From assembly GCA_017530275.1 (NCBI GenBank), contig JAFXMP010000334.1, positions 1 to 36,686 on the forward strand: DNA of 36,686 nucleotides. The letters run 5' to 3'. This document shows positions 14,362 to 22,625 of the stretch, piece by piece (within the stretch, counting starts at the first letter, position 1; each line of letters opens with the position of its first letter). The notes beneath the pieces were generated by a model. That model made no database searches and was not told the DNA's origin. It saw only the letters and a program-made list of their open reading frames with translations. A program made the translations under genes and the position numbers. Source of the stretch: Clostridia bacterium (GTDB taxonomy: Bacteria > Bacillota_A > Clostridia > Christensenellales > Aristaeellaceae).

Positions 14362-15468
14362 TTACGCTTTTTCTATCCCATACAGCCCGCGAATTGCCGA
14401 AAGAAAAGCGCCGGTGGAAAAACGCGAGCAATCATGCGGCGCTTTTTTTTCAAACCGCCGCTCTTTCAGGATCCTGTCAGCCCAGGCTTCGGGACCGGCG
14501 CTGAGAGACAGATAAGACACGCCTCCGGCATCCGTTTCTTCCGGTACGGTGTCGGAAGCGTAGCAATAAAGCCCCGTTGCCTGGGCCTCGATGAGCACGA
14601 TACCGAAGCCTTCCGCTTTGGAAGGAAACAGCAGCAGGGAGCTTTTTCGCAGCAAGGAAGGCAGATCGGTATCCGGAGGCAGAATCGTCACCATGCTTTC
14701 CAGGCCCAGGCCGGAAATCTCCTTCCGTAACTGCCGTCCGTAATCGCCTTGATCCGCGCCTACGAAAACGAGCCGGCATCCCGGCAGCTTTTTTTGCAGC
14801 TGATTGAACACGCCAAGGGTAAAAAGCTGGTTTTTATTCTCGCAGAGGTAGCCGATCTGCGTCACCACCGGCGGACCGGATACGGAAGCGAAAGCGGGAT
14901 CGAAGAAGAAACGATCATCCTCATAAGGATTGAAGATCACCTGGGAGGAGACGCCCGCGCCGTAGAACCGCTCGTTGGCGACAGCGGAGCAGCCTGTCCG
15001 CGCTGTGGCGGCGCGGTTGATCACACGCTTGCAAAGCGTGCGGTAGCAGCGGGTCAGCAGCCCGCCGCCCGGATTCCAGGTCTTGTGCGTGTGGCCGGCG
15101 CGGATCGGTATTTTTTCCTTTTTCGCCGCTGCCAGGCAGCCCGCCATATCAAAATCGTTGTGGCAATGGATGGCGTGGTAGGGGCCGTTTTGCCGGATGA
15201 GCCGCCGGGTTTTGAAATACAGCGCCATCGGCCTTACCAGCTCCCGAAGCCGGTTCAGAAGAGGAAAACGGCTCTTTTTCTTTTTGTACCGGAAAATCTT
15301 TCCGCCGTATGAAAGGAATTCCTTTTCGTAGAATCCTTCATCCCCTGTGTGCAGCAGGATGTCAAAGACGCATTCCTCGCGCAGGCCGCGGACAAACGCC
15401 ATGATGACGGACGGAGCGCCGCTTTTGTCCAGCCCACCGGTGGAAATCAGCAGAATCCTTTTCTTCAA
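14362..15468 (-). CDS. Glycosyltransferase family 4 (GT-B)
   Basis: This 368-residue protein adds a sugar from a nucleotide donor to a growing glycan on the cytoplasmic side. It has a GT-B layout: an N-terminal acceptor domain opening with ILLISTGGLDKSGAPSVIMA, and a C-terminal donor domain with VVTQIGYLCENKNQLFTLGV, LLFPSKAEGFGIVLIEAQAT (EX7E motif at the second half) and ASDTVPEETD. It is the last gene of the polysaccharide cluster and overlaps the upstream GT2 gene by 4 nt (ATGA), which shows translational coupling. Clostridial relatives with this start act in capsule or teichoic-like glycan synthesis; sugar specificity is unknown. Confidence 0.88.
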   Translation of the reverse strand: MKKRILLISTGGLDKSGAPSVIMAFVRGLREECVFDILLHTGDEGFYEKEFLSYGGKIFRYKKKKSRFPLLNRLRELVRPMALYFKTRRLIRQNGPYHAIHCHNDFDMAGCLAAAKKEKIPIRAGHTHKTWNPGGGLLTRCYRTLCKRVINRAATARTGCSAVANERFYGAGVSSQVIFNPYEDDRFFFDPAFASVSGPPVVTQIGYLCENKNQLFTLGVFNQLQKKLPGCRLVFVGADQGDYGRQLRKEISGLGLESMVTILPPDTDLPSLLRKSSLLLFPSKAEGFGIVLIEAQATGLYCYASDTVPEETDAGGVSYLSLSAGPEAWADRILKERRFEKKAPHDCSRFSTGAFLSAIRGLYGIEKA

Positions 15469-16496
15469 GCGAATCGACCTTCCTTTTTTATGGAGCGGCG
15501 GCGAGGTTTAAAGGAATACAGGATTTTCAGCAGACGCATGATGGGAAAGCTGCTTTTCAGCACGAGGTCCTTTCGGCTGGGGGCACAGTTGGTGTGGAGA
15601 TAATATTTCTGATAGAAGGGATCGGCGCGGAGAGCCTGTATCTCTTTTTTAATGCGGGGCCAGGGGTTATCGGAAATAAAGGCCTTCCGGGTCACGTCCC
15701 GCAGGATCCTGCAGATCCAGATTTCAGCGCCCGTCACCAGCTCGTCATTTTCCACGCTCCATTTTTTGGCGTATTCCAGCCGCCGGGCGCATACCTTTTT
15801 TTCGGATAAAAAGTGCTTTGGGCTGTAGCTGCGGGACATACTGGCCGTGTTTATCCGATAATAGTACAGCACGCTGTCGATATACAGCACTTTCCGCGCC
15901 CGGTCCAGGAGCACAAGGGTCTGATACAGGTCTTCCCCGTTGGAGACGCCTTCTATATCCCGGTAAACCTCCGGATCCGCCAGCAGCTCGCGCCGGATAC
16001 ATTTGGCCCAGATATTGTTCAGCTTGTCCGTCGTGCACAGGATCCTGCGCAGGGTATACATATTTTCGGCCTGAAACTCGGATTCATGGGGGAAGGGATA
16101 AGAGAACATGGGATGATGGCTCACCGGATCGTTTGTGCCGTTGAACAGGATCATGTCCCAATGGCTGCTTTGAATATAGTGAAGCAGCGTGGGCAGCGCG
16201 TCGGGAAGCAATTTGTCGTCCGAGTCCACAAACAGGATGTAGTCCCCCTCCGCCTGATCCAGTCCCACCTTTCGGGTTTTCAGCAAGCCGCGGTTGGCCT
16301 GCTGGATGAAACGCACACGCACATCATACTGGCGGATGCGTTCCTCGCATAAAGCGCGGCTGCCGTCGGTGGAGCCGTCGTTGACGAGGATGAATTCCAC
16401 CTGGCCGGACGCCTGGGAAAACAGCGAGTCCAGGCATTCCTCAATATATTTTTCCTGATTGTAGATGGGAACGATCACAGATAGAATCGGTTTCAT
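15465..16496 (-). CDS. Glycosyltransferase family 2 (GT-A)
   Basis: This 343-residue GT2 enzyme shows SVIVPIYNQEKYIEECLDSL at the N-terminus, VNDGSTDGS (nucleotide binding), FVDSDDKLLPD (metal-binding DXD region) and SNGEDLYQTL (the catalytic ED pair). The C-terminal third is basic and unlike the catalytic fold, perhaps a membrane or acceptor contact. GGAAGGGA lies about 7 nt before the ATG. It overlaps the downstream GT4 gene by 4 nt. A 144-bp gap separates it from the next upstream GT2. Confidence 0.88.
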   Translation of the reverse strand: MKPILSVIVPIYNQEKYIEECLDSLFSQASGQVEFILVNDGSTDGSRALCEERIRQYDVRVRFIQQANRGLLKTRKVGLDQAEGDYILFVDSDDKLLPDALPTLLHYIQSSHWDMILFNGTNDPVSHHPMFSYPFPHESEFQAENMYTLRRILCTTDKLNNIWAKCIRRELLADPEVYRDIEGVSNGEDLYQTLVLLDRARKVLYIDSVLYYYRINTASMSRSYSPKHFLSEKKVCARRLEYAKKWSVENDELVTGAEIWICRILRDVTRKAFISDNPWPRIKKEIQALRADPFYQKYYLHTNCAPSRKDLVLKSSFPIMRLLKILYSFKPRRRSIKKEGRFA

Positions 16497-16615
16497 GTAT
16501 GCATCCCTTCCTTTCAGATACGCTTTTGTTCCGGAAGAATCACCACTTCACCAGACTTCTTTTTTTGAGTACCAAATCCTCACTGACAAAAAAAGCAAGT
16601 ATTCACAAATTGCCG

Positions 16616-16637
16616 GCGGGCGATAGATGCCGCCCGC
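16616..16637 (-). terminator. Weak terminator-like hairpin between GT2 genes
   Basis: A perfect 7-bp GCGGGCG/CGCCCGC stem with an 8-nt loop lies just after the stop of the upstream GT2 gene. The T-rich run on the - strand comes only about 25 nt later (near 16577-16583), so it may be a weak terminator or an RNA-stability element inside the operon. Confidence 0.3.
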
Positions 16638-16640
16638 ATT

Positions 16641-17489
16641 TTATCCACTGGAGATAATACCTTTTTTCAATTGCCGGTATTCCTTGCTTTTCCGATCAGC
16701 TTCGTTCAGACGCTGATAAACATTCAGAAACTCGTTCTTGGCCTTCAAAACAGATTTACCGCCGAGGGTCCAGTTTTTCTTCTCTATCGCTCTTTCCAGG
16801 CGATTCAGCTCCGATTCAGGAGCCGCCAGCCGGGCCAGCGTGTAGACTTGTGCCGTGATGCTGTCGGACCGCTGAAAATAGTGATACACGACCTCATCTG
16901 TTACCGCAATACGGCTGCATTGCTCTGCCAGATCATGGATAATCCAACTGTCCTCGCAGATTTTTCCTTTGGGATAGCGCAGGGAGTCAAACAGAAAACG
17001 TTTATAAAGCTTATTCCAGGCCAGGTCGCAGTATGTTTTGGAGCCGCTGAAATAATAATCCCAGAATTGTTCCACCGTCCAGACGCCTGCGGTCAGCCGG
17101 ACGTCCTTTTTTTCCTTCCGTCCGGCTTCGTCTGCAATCTGATAAGAGGCAATCGCCATGTCCGCGCCGCAGCGTGTCAGCAGGGAATACAGCGTTTCCA
17201 GCATATGAGGCTCGGCCCAGTCGTCGCTGTCCACGAAGGAAAGATATTCTCCCCGCGCATGATCGATACCCGCATTCCGGGCGTCCGACAGGCCGCCGTG
17301 AGGTTTGTGGATGATCCGAATCCGCTTGTCCTTTTCCGCCCAGCGATCACAGATTTCACCGCAGCGGTCCGGAGAGCCGTCGTCTACCAGAATCAGTTCA
17401 AAGTCCCGGTATGTCTGTTTCAGTATAGAACTTATGCAGCGGTCAAGATAGCGTTCCACCTGATATACAGGCACAATGACGGAGATCAA
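16641..17489 (-). CDS. Glycosyltransferase family 2 (GT-A), EpsJ-like
   Basis: This 282-residue GT2 enzyme has SVIVPVYQVERYLDRCISSI, VDDGSPDRCGEICDRWAEKD, HGGLSDARNAGIDHARGEYL, FVDSDDWAEPHML and the catalytic-region acid pair in CEDSWIIHDL. The start is an unusual TTG at 17489; GGGGGGAG lies 9 nt upstream and the protein begins directly with the first strand of the fold, so the choice is good. It is shorter than its two GT2 neighbours because the C-terminal extension is reduced. Together with the flanking genes it likely adds side or main-chain sugars of the repeat unit. Confidence 0.88.
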   Translation of the reverse strand: MISVIVPVYQVERYLDRCISSILKQTYRDFELILVDDGSPDRCGEICDRWAEKDKRIRIIHKPHGGLSDARNAGIDHARGEYLSFVDSDDWAEPHMLETLYSLLTRCGADMAIASYQIADEAGRKEKKDVRLTAGVWTVEQFWDYYFSGSKTYCDLAWNKLYKRFLFDSLRYPKGKICEDSWIIHDLAEQCSRIAVTDEVVYHYFQRSDSITAQVYTLARLAAPESELNRLERAIEKKNWTLGGKSVLKAKNEFLNVYQRLNEADRKSKEYRQLKKGIISSG

Positions 17490-17617
17490 TCAATCACACT
17501 CCCCCCGCACCGCTTGACAAGACATTCTTTCTTCTTTCCCTATCGCTTGTTTGACAGCAATACCGATACTTTTCATCTTCTGAAAATCTTAACATGTCTG
17601 GGTGCCTATTTTATTCT

Positions 17618-17660
17618 GGCGTTGTTTCAAACGCCCCGCGCTGTTCCCTTTGGGAAGCGC
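17618..17660 (-). terminator. Double hairpin after a GT2 gene, weak terminator candidate
   Basis: Two adjacent inverted repeats lie downstream of the GT2 gene ending at 17678: a stem at 17638-17660 (TTCCC/GGGAA extended by GCGC) and GGCGTT/AACGCC at 17618-17635. No clear U-run follows on the - strand. With the 188-bp gap here, the cluster may be divided into transcription units at this point. Confidence 0.3.
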
Positions 17661-17677
17661 CGGGACAAAAGAATAAT

Positions 17678-18691
17678 CTATTTCTCCAGTTTCTTTGTCC
17701 CCGATGGATTCCCGAAGGTACGGTGATAAAGCTTCTGAACGCGTTTCAGCATAAAATACAGCCAGGGGCTGAAAGGCACGACCCGGCAGAACCGCTTCGC
17801 CTGCCGGGGGTACATATTGCCGGGCAGGAAATACCGGCGGTATTCCGCATAGTTCTTTTGAAGCAGGGAAAGGACGTTCCGGTCTTTCATGCCGCTTTTG
17901 TAATAGATATAAATATATTGCAGGCTCATATGGCACAGGGAGCTGTAAGCCATTTCCGCAATATGGGGATGGGTGTCCCTTGTCAGATTGGCGATTTTCT
18001 GATAGGTCAGGAAACAGCTCAGCTTCCGTGGCGTTAATGGGGAATAAGAAGCGGTGACGCCGCCGCTGTCGTGATTATAGTGATAAAGGGGCTTGGGGTC
18101 GTAGGCGACGGTGCGGCAGAACTGAAAATACCGGACGCAAAAATGCAAGTCCTGCACCATGCCCAATTCCTGGTCGAAGCGAAGCTGGTTGTCCCGGATC
18201 ACTTTCAGGCTGAACAGCTTGTTCCAGGCGTAACCGCAATATGAATCGGGGCGCATCAGCAGGGCGAGCGCTTCTTCCTGATTCAGCAGCGCTTCGTTAG
18301 CCCCGGCATTCCATACCCGGATTTTCCCGTCGATGTGGTCATAATGCCCGCATATGCTCAGGTCCGCCTGATACTTTTCCCGCACGGCCGCCAGATGCTC
18401 CAGGTAATCCGGCTCCACCCAGTCGTCGGGGTCGGGGAAAATGATATATTCGCCCTTTGCGCGCTCGATGCCGTAATTCCGCGCGGAGGACAGGCCGCCG
18501 TTTTCTTTGTGATAGACCCGGATCCCCGGCTTCCGTTTGGCCTGCTGTTCGCAGATTTCACCGCTGCCGTCGGTTGAGCCGTCGTCCACAAGGATGATTT
18601 CATCATCCGGCCAGGTTTGGGAAAGTATCGCGTCCATGGCCTTGGTCAGATATTTCCCGGTATTATATACGGAAAGAACCACCGTGATCAT
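17678..18691 (-). CDS. Glycosyltransferase family 2 (GT-A)
   Basis: This 337-residue GT2 enzyme begins ITVVLSVYNTGKYLTKAMDA, with VDDGSTDGSGEICEQQAKRK, NGGLSSARNYGIERAKGEY and an unusual FPDPDDWVEPDYL: the first Asp of the normal DSDD is followed by Pro. The catalytic region reads MVQDLHFCVRY, where many relatives have ED. The start at 18691 is preferred over the ATG at 18700 because AAGGAG (18701-18706) then lies 9 nt upstream instead of abutting the codon. It follows the flippase gene by about 30 nt and is probably cotranscribed with it. Confidence 0.86.
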   Translation of the reverse strand: MITVVLSVYNTGKYLTKAMDAILSQTWPDDEIILVDDGSTDGSGEICEQQAKRKPGIRVYHKENGGLSSARNYGIERAKGEYIIFPDPDDWVEPDYLEHLAAVREKYQADLSICGHYDHIDGKIRVWNAGANEALLNQEEALALLMRPDSYCGYAWNKLFSLKVIRDNQLRFDQELGMVQDLHFCVRYFQFCRTVAYDPKPLYHYNHDSGGVTASYSPLTPRKLSCFLTYQKIANLTRDTHPHIAEMAYSSLCHMSLQYIYIYYKSGMKDRNVLSLLQKNYAEYRRYFLPGNMYPRQAKRFCRVVPFSPWLYFMLKRVQKLYHRTFGNPSGTKKLEK

Positions 18692-18721
18692 TTGGATCAT
18701 CTCCTTTGCAGCGGGGAAGCG

Positions 18722-20266
18722 TCAGGCCCGCTTCAGCATTTTGAGCACGACGCGTTTGACATCGCCGAATTCTGGCAGAAAACGGTAGACAAGCAGAAAC
18801 ACGCCGCCGCCGCAGACGGCGCAGACCAGGCCGCGAAGCCCCATCCACACAAGGCTCATCACCGCGTTTTCCCCGCTTTCCGGCAGGAAACCGCACAGGA
18901 CCATCGACAGTCCGCAGGCGGCCGCCGTTGCCCCGGCAAAGAGCAGGAGCCGCGCCAGGTAATCGCGCTGCTTTTGTTCCGTGAAATAGCTGCGGAACAG
19001 GATACGGGAGCCCCATACCGAATCGATGAACACCTGGCACAGGATGGTGGACAGCATAACGCCCGCCACGCCGATGTACTGCACCAAAAAATAGTTCAGC
19101 GTCAGGTTGGTCAGGCCGTCCACGATGGGCCGTATCCGGTCTTCCCACCACAGGCCGCTGGCCTGACGGTACTGAAAGCAGATATTGCCCATGCGTTCGG
19201 TGAAGAAATAGACGACAAATACCAGCATCAGCCCGGTGGGAAACAGGTTTTCTTCCTTTACCCAAAACCGGATGAACGGCTGATACAGCCCGCACATGCA
19301 GGCGCAGACGCAGCCCACGAGGGTCATAAACAGCAGCTGGAAAGCCAGGAAATTTTTATAATTCTTTTCCTTGCTTTCCATAGCGACGCTGTTGCCGACG
19401 CTGGATAGGGTGCTGTCCGTCAGGATGGAGGTGATGCCCACCACGGTGGTTACGATCAAAAGATAATTCTGGTACTTTGCCAGAATGTCCAGCCCCAGGA
19501 ACGCGGAAAGGATGATGCTGTCAAAGGAATTGCGAAGCACATGGCTTACCTTGAACATGAACAGCCCCGTGACCCGCTTGGTGATGTCCCGGACGGTCTC
19601 CTTGGGCAGATCGCCTTCGCACTTGTATTGCGGAAATTTCTTTTCGGTGACCCGCCAGATCGCCAGATTGATGCCGATCTGAATCAGCGGCTGCACCACA
19701 CAGAACATATAGTAATTCCTGAAAAGCAGCAGCAGCGTGACTTGGAGAACGCACAAGGCGATTTTCGCCACGGAATGGATATAGTAAAATACCCGCTTCT
19801 GCTGGGAAGCGTCCAGCAGGGCGCTGCGGTAGGAAAACAGGAAATAGCTGACGCTGGTGTCCGCCAGGCGGATCAGGTACAGCACGGTCAGGTTCATGCC
19901 GTCCGGTACGGAGCCGTTGATCAGGTGGGGAAGGAAAGGGATCAGGATCAGCCCGACGCCCAGGATTACCGAGCCGATGATGCGGTAGATGCGCTGGTAC
20001 AGCCGCAGCAGCGCGCATACCGTAACGTGATCCTCCTCCGCCATGGGTTTATACAGAGAAAACACCATCGCCGATCCGAACCCAAGCTCCGCCAGGCTGA
20101 GCACCTGGAGCATGGAAGTAAACAGGCTGTTCAAGCCTAAATATAAGCTGCCCAGCGAATAAATCAGCGCCGTGCGGGTAATAAAGCTGGTAATCGGGGT
20201 GATCAGCTTGATCACGGCGGCGCTTTTGATATTCCGCTTGGCGTGGGTCATTCTGGAAACGGCCAT
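18722..20266 (-). CDS. Polysaccharide flippase, Wzx/MATE-like (PST family)
   Basis: This 514-residue polytopic protein has about 12-14 hydrophobic segments and the family start KSAAVIKLITPITSFITRTA, followed by LGLNSLFTSMLQVLSLAELGFGSA. That pattern is typical of clostridial oligosaccharide flippases. It would move lipid-linked repeat units from the inner to the outer face of the membrane. The cytoplasmic loop around residues 205-235 is charged, and DSIILSAFLGLDILAKYQNY is the usual half-way helix pair. AAGGA lies about 10 nt upstream of the ATG. Its place among glycosyltransferase and polymerase genes supports the Wzx role; donor specificity is unknown. Confidence 0.88.
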   Translation of the reverse strand: MAVSRMTHAKRNIKSAAVIKLITPITSFITRTALIYSLGSLYLGLNSLFTSMLQVLSLAELGFGSAMVFSLYKPMAEEDHVTVCALLRLYQRIYRIIGSVILGVGLILIPFLPHLINGSVPDGMNLTVLYLIRLADTSVSYFLFSYRSALLDASQQKRVFYYIHSVAKIALCVLQVTLLLLFRNYYMFCVVQPLIQIGINLAIWRVTEKKFPQYKCEGDLPKETVRDITKRVTGLFMFKVSHVLRNSFDSIILSAFLGLDILAKYQNYLLIVTTVVGITSILTDSTLSSVGNSVAMESKEKNYKNFLAFQLLFMTLVGCVCACMCGLYQPFIRFWVKEENLFPTGLMLVFVVYFFTERMGNICFQYRQASGLWWEDRIRPIVDGLTNLTLNYFLVQYIGVAGVMLSTILCQVFIDSVWGSRILFRSYFTEQKQRDYLARLLLFAGATAAACGLSMVLCGFLPESGENAVMSLVWMGLRGLVCAVCGGGVFLLVYRFLPEFGDVKRVVLKMLKRA

Positions 20267-20311
20267 TGCTGCACATTCCTTTCCAAGTAATATGCGGGTA
20301 TATCGATTGCT

Positions 20312-21394
20312 TTATCCTTTTTTCAGCCGCCGGGCCTTGATTCCGCCGGCCAGTTTCACCGCGGCCCAGGAAACGATCACGCTGACGGTCAGACAGACGA
20401 TCATGGTGGGCACGGCGGGAAGATGCAGCCTGTTATACAGGATCAGGCCCAGAAACGCGCAGCAGAAAGGCTGGTGGACCAGATAAATGATCATGGATTC
20501 CCTGCCCAGGAAGCCAAGGAAGGCTTTCCCCGCTTTAGTTTTGGGCAGCCACTGCCGCTGGAACACCCGATTCAGCAGCAGCATCACGCCCGGCAGCAGC
20601 GCGTCTGCCAGCAAATAGACCGCAAACCGCGCCGCCCCCTCCACCCGGAGGGAATTGCCCGAGAAGCCAGAAAAGAAGAAAGCGCGCACCAGGATATATA
20701 CGATGCCCAGCCCGCCCCACAGCCACACGATCCAATCCTTTGGCTTCCAGTCCGCCATGAGCACACCCAAGCAGATCATGGGCAGGTAGAGGGTCAGATA
20801 GTCATACAGCCGCCACCATTCGCCCACATTCAGGAAAGAACGGACCGCCAGCCCCGCAATGCCCACAGCCATGAGGACAACGCAGACGCCTTTGGTGTGC
20901 CGCCCGCCGGTGAGCCCGTCGGCCAGCGCGAGGATCACTGTGAGCAGAATGAGTACATAGAGGAACCACAGATGATAGGCCCAGGGATTGTTCGCCTGAA
21001 GCGTTTGTACCAGATAGGAAAGGAGCGGGAGGGAAACATAGCCCGCGGCGGAAAGGGTCTTTTCAAGCGCGGGCACGCGAATGGCCGCCATGAACGCGGC
21101 GTAAATGAACAGCGCGTAAAGCAGCCAGGGAGGCAGCTGCTTCTTCATCCGGCGGCCGAGTATCTCCAGGGGTTTTCTGCCCTTCGCCCGGCTGAACCAG
21201 TAGCCGTAGCCGGAGATCCAGAAAAAATAGGACATATGAAAAATATACGCGATGCGGTAGATCATGTCCAGCGCCGGAGCGCTCTGCCGCATTTCATCCC
21301 GCATGCTGTGGCCAATCAGCACCAGCAGCATGGCAAAGCCCTTTGCCCAATCCAGCCAGGACTTCCTCTCCATCCCTTTTCCTGCCTTTTCCAT
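20312..21394 (-). CDS. Acyltransferase family 3 membrane protein
   Basis: This 360-residue integral membrane protein with about 10 helices starts with the hallmark WLDWAKGFAMLLVLIGHSMR (conserved Asp and the catalytic-region His). FHMSYFFWISGYGYWFSRAK follows, then LSYLVQTLQANNPWAYHLWF and the late ESMIIYLVHQPF. Members such as OafA or WcjE/YfiQ-type enzymes transfer acetyl or other acyl groups to sugars as they are exported. A GGAGGG site (21404-21409) lies 9 nt before the ATG and overlaps the end of the upstream small gene. It probably O-acylates the polysaccharide made by this cluster. Confidence 0.88.
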   Translation of the reverse strand: MEKAGKGMERKSWLDWAKGFAMLLVLIGHSMRDEMRQSAPALDMIYRIAYIFHMSYFFWISGYGYWFSRAKGRKPLEILGRRMKKQLPPWLLYALFIYAAFMAAIRVPALEKTLSAAGYVSLPLLSYLVQTLQANNPWAYHLWFLYVLILLTVILALADGLTGGRHTKGVCVVLMAVGIAGLAVRSFLNVGEWWRLYDYLTLYLPMICLGVLMADWKPKDWIVWLWGGLGIVYILVRAFFFSGFSGNSLRVEGAARFAVYLLADALLPGVMLLLNRVFQRQWLPKTKAGKAFLGFLGRESMIIYLVHQPFCCAFLGLILYNRLHLPAVPTMIVCLTVSVIVSWAAVKLAGGIKARRLKKG

Positions 21395-21397
21395 GGT

Positions 21398-21724
21398 TTA
21401 TTGCCCTCCGCCTGTCGTGTTGAGCGTTTGCAGCGTCGGCGCCGTCGGCGCTGTCTGGAGAGTCGGGGCGCTGTTGCCGTTCTGCGTGTCGGAAGATGGA
21501 GCCTTCTCCGATTGCTGACTGTGCTGTTTTCTTCCTCTGCCCGTATGATGACCGAACAGGTTTAGAATACCTCTCGCCATTTGGTCATAATCGAATTTGA
21601 TCTGGTATTCCTCGTATTCCAGTTCCACCATCTCTTCATAATTGCCAAAAACCGCCATTTGCAGCGCGACAGTGGTGACAACGAGCATTAAAACCAGCCC
21701 AACGATAGCAAGTCTCACTCGCAT
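21398..21724 (-). CDS. Small single-pass membrane protein, unknown function
   Basis: This 108-residue protein is not recognised. One N-terminal membrane helix (LAIVGLVLMLVVTTVALQMA, about residues 5-24) precedes an acidic segment (YEEMVELEYEEYQIKFDYDQ). Next come a basic GHHTGRGRKQHSQQ stretch and a low-complexity tail built on PTLQT (SAPTLQTAPTAPTLQTLN). It is accepted as real because AGGGAG lies 9 nt before the ATG, the frame fills a gap in the operon exactly, and the next gene starts 3 nt after its stop. The body would face the outside. It could be an accessory of the acyltransferase or the phosphoesterase next to it. Confidence 0.7.
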   Translation of the reverse strand: MRVRLAIVGLVLMLVVTTVALQMAVFGNYEEMVELEYEEYQIKFDYDQMARGILNLFGHHTGRGRKQHSQQSEKAPSSDTQNGNSAPTLQTAPTAPTLQTLNTTGGGQ

Positions 21725-21761
21725 GCCTGTTTTCTCCCTATCTTTATTGATAAAACAAACA

Positions 21762-22625
21762 TCAATATATATCTACAATGACCAGTTCCGGGGGATTATT
21801 CACGCGGGGTAAGGATTTGCCGTTTCCAAGGCCCCTGCTGATGATCACCCAGGTATTCTCGACCCGGTGGCAGCCGTCGGTCATTTCAGGAAAGAACCCC
21901 TCTAAGGGATGATACACACCGCCCTTAAAAGGTATGATCATCTGGCCTCCGTGGAGATGGCCGCACAGCGCCATATCGATGTTCTCTCCCACTAATTCGC
22001 CGCCGGTAAAAAAGTATTGGGGATAATGCACCAGCAGCAAGCGGTAATTGGTGGTTTTCAGATAGGACTGCCAGAATCTCTGCGTATAGTCGGCGTCCAT
22101 CGTGCCGGGATTGGCGGACAGGCCGCCAATGTCGATGACGTTTCCGTTTACGTTGATGGTCTCATACCTGTTATGCAGCACGTGCACGCCCAGCTTTTCC
22201 AGATCCACGTTCAGGGTGCTGGTCTGGTTCACGCGGATCGCTTCTTTTTCGTGGTTGCCGTAGGAGAAATAGACCGGCGCTACATCCACCAGCTGTCTGC
22301 AAAGCGTCACCACCACGGAAGTGTCCGGGTCGAATTCGTTCATCATATCCCCGGCCATGGCGATGATGTCCGGCTTGAGACGCCTGATCTCATCCACAAG
22401 CTCGATGTTGTCCTCGCCAAACTCCTGCAAATGCAGGTCGGAAAGCAGGACGATGCGCATGGGGTTTTCGATCTTGTCATCCTCTACTTCGTAGAATGTA
22501 TCCACGAAGTAAGACATATCCGTCAGCCGGAAATACTCGAACGCCACAACGCCTATGATCGCCAGCACCACGAAGGTTCTGAACAGGAACAGCTTCCACG
22601 TCCATTTTTTCCTTCGGAAGATCAC
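21762..22625 (-). CDS. Membrane-anchored metallophosphoesterase (YkuE-like)
   Basis: This 287-residue protein has one N-terminal helix (FLFRTFVVLAIIGVVAF, residues about 12-30) and a calcineurin-like phosphoesterase domain. The domain has the full metal-site set: LLSDLHL, AGDMMNE, YGNHEKE, LLVHYPQ and CGHLHGGQ. The GTG at 22625 is chosen because it overlaps the TGA of the upstream gene as GTGA and has AAGGA 5 nt upstream. The longer ATG frame from 22763 would add 46 charged residues overlapping the polymerase gene by 142 nt. Family members cleave phosphoesters, including UDP-diacylglucosamine-type lipids and phospholipids. In this setting it might act on a lipid-phosphate or glycan-phosphate at the membrane, which is an inference. 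Confidence 0.85.
   Translation of the reverse strand: MIFRRKKWTWKLFLFRTFVVLAIIGVVAFEYFRLTDMSYFVDTFYEVEDDKIENPMRIVLLSDLHLQEFGEDNIELVDEIRRLKPDIIAMAGDMMNEFDPDTSVVVTLCRQLVDVAPVYFSYGNHEKEAIRVNQTSTLNVDLEKLGVHVLHNRYETINVNGNVIDIGGLSANPGTMDADYTQRFWQSYLKTTNYRLLLVHYPQYFFTGGELVGENIDMALCGHLHGGQMIIPFKGGVYHPLEGFFPEMTDGCHRVENTWVIISRGLGNGKSLPRVNNPPELVIVDIY

Noticed and set aside
20423..21565. Long open frame on the + strand opposite the acyltransferase gene
   Set aside because: It mirrors the real gene on the other strand, is rich in Q, H, R and P, and has no domain or ribosome binding site.
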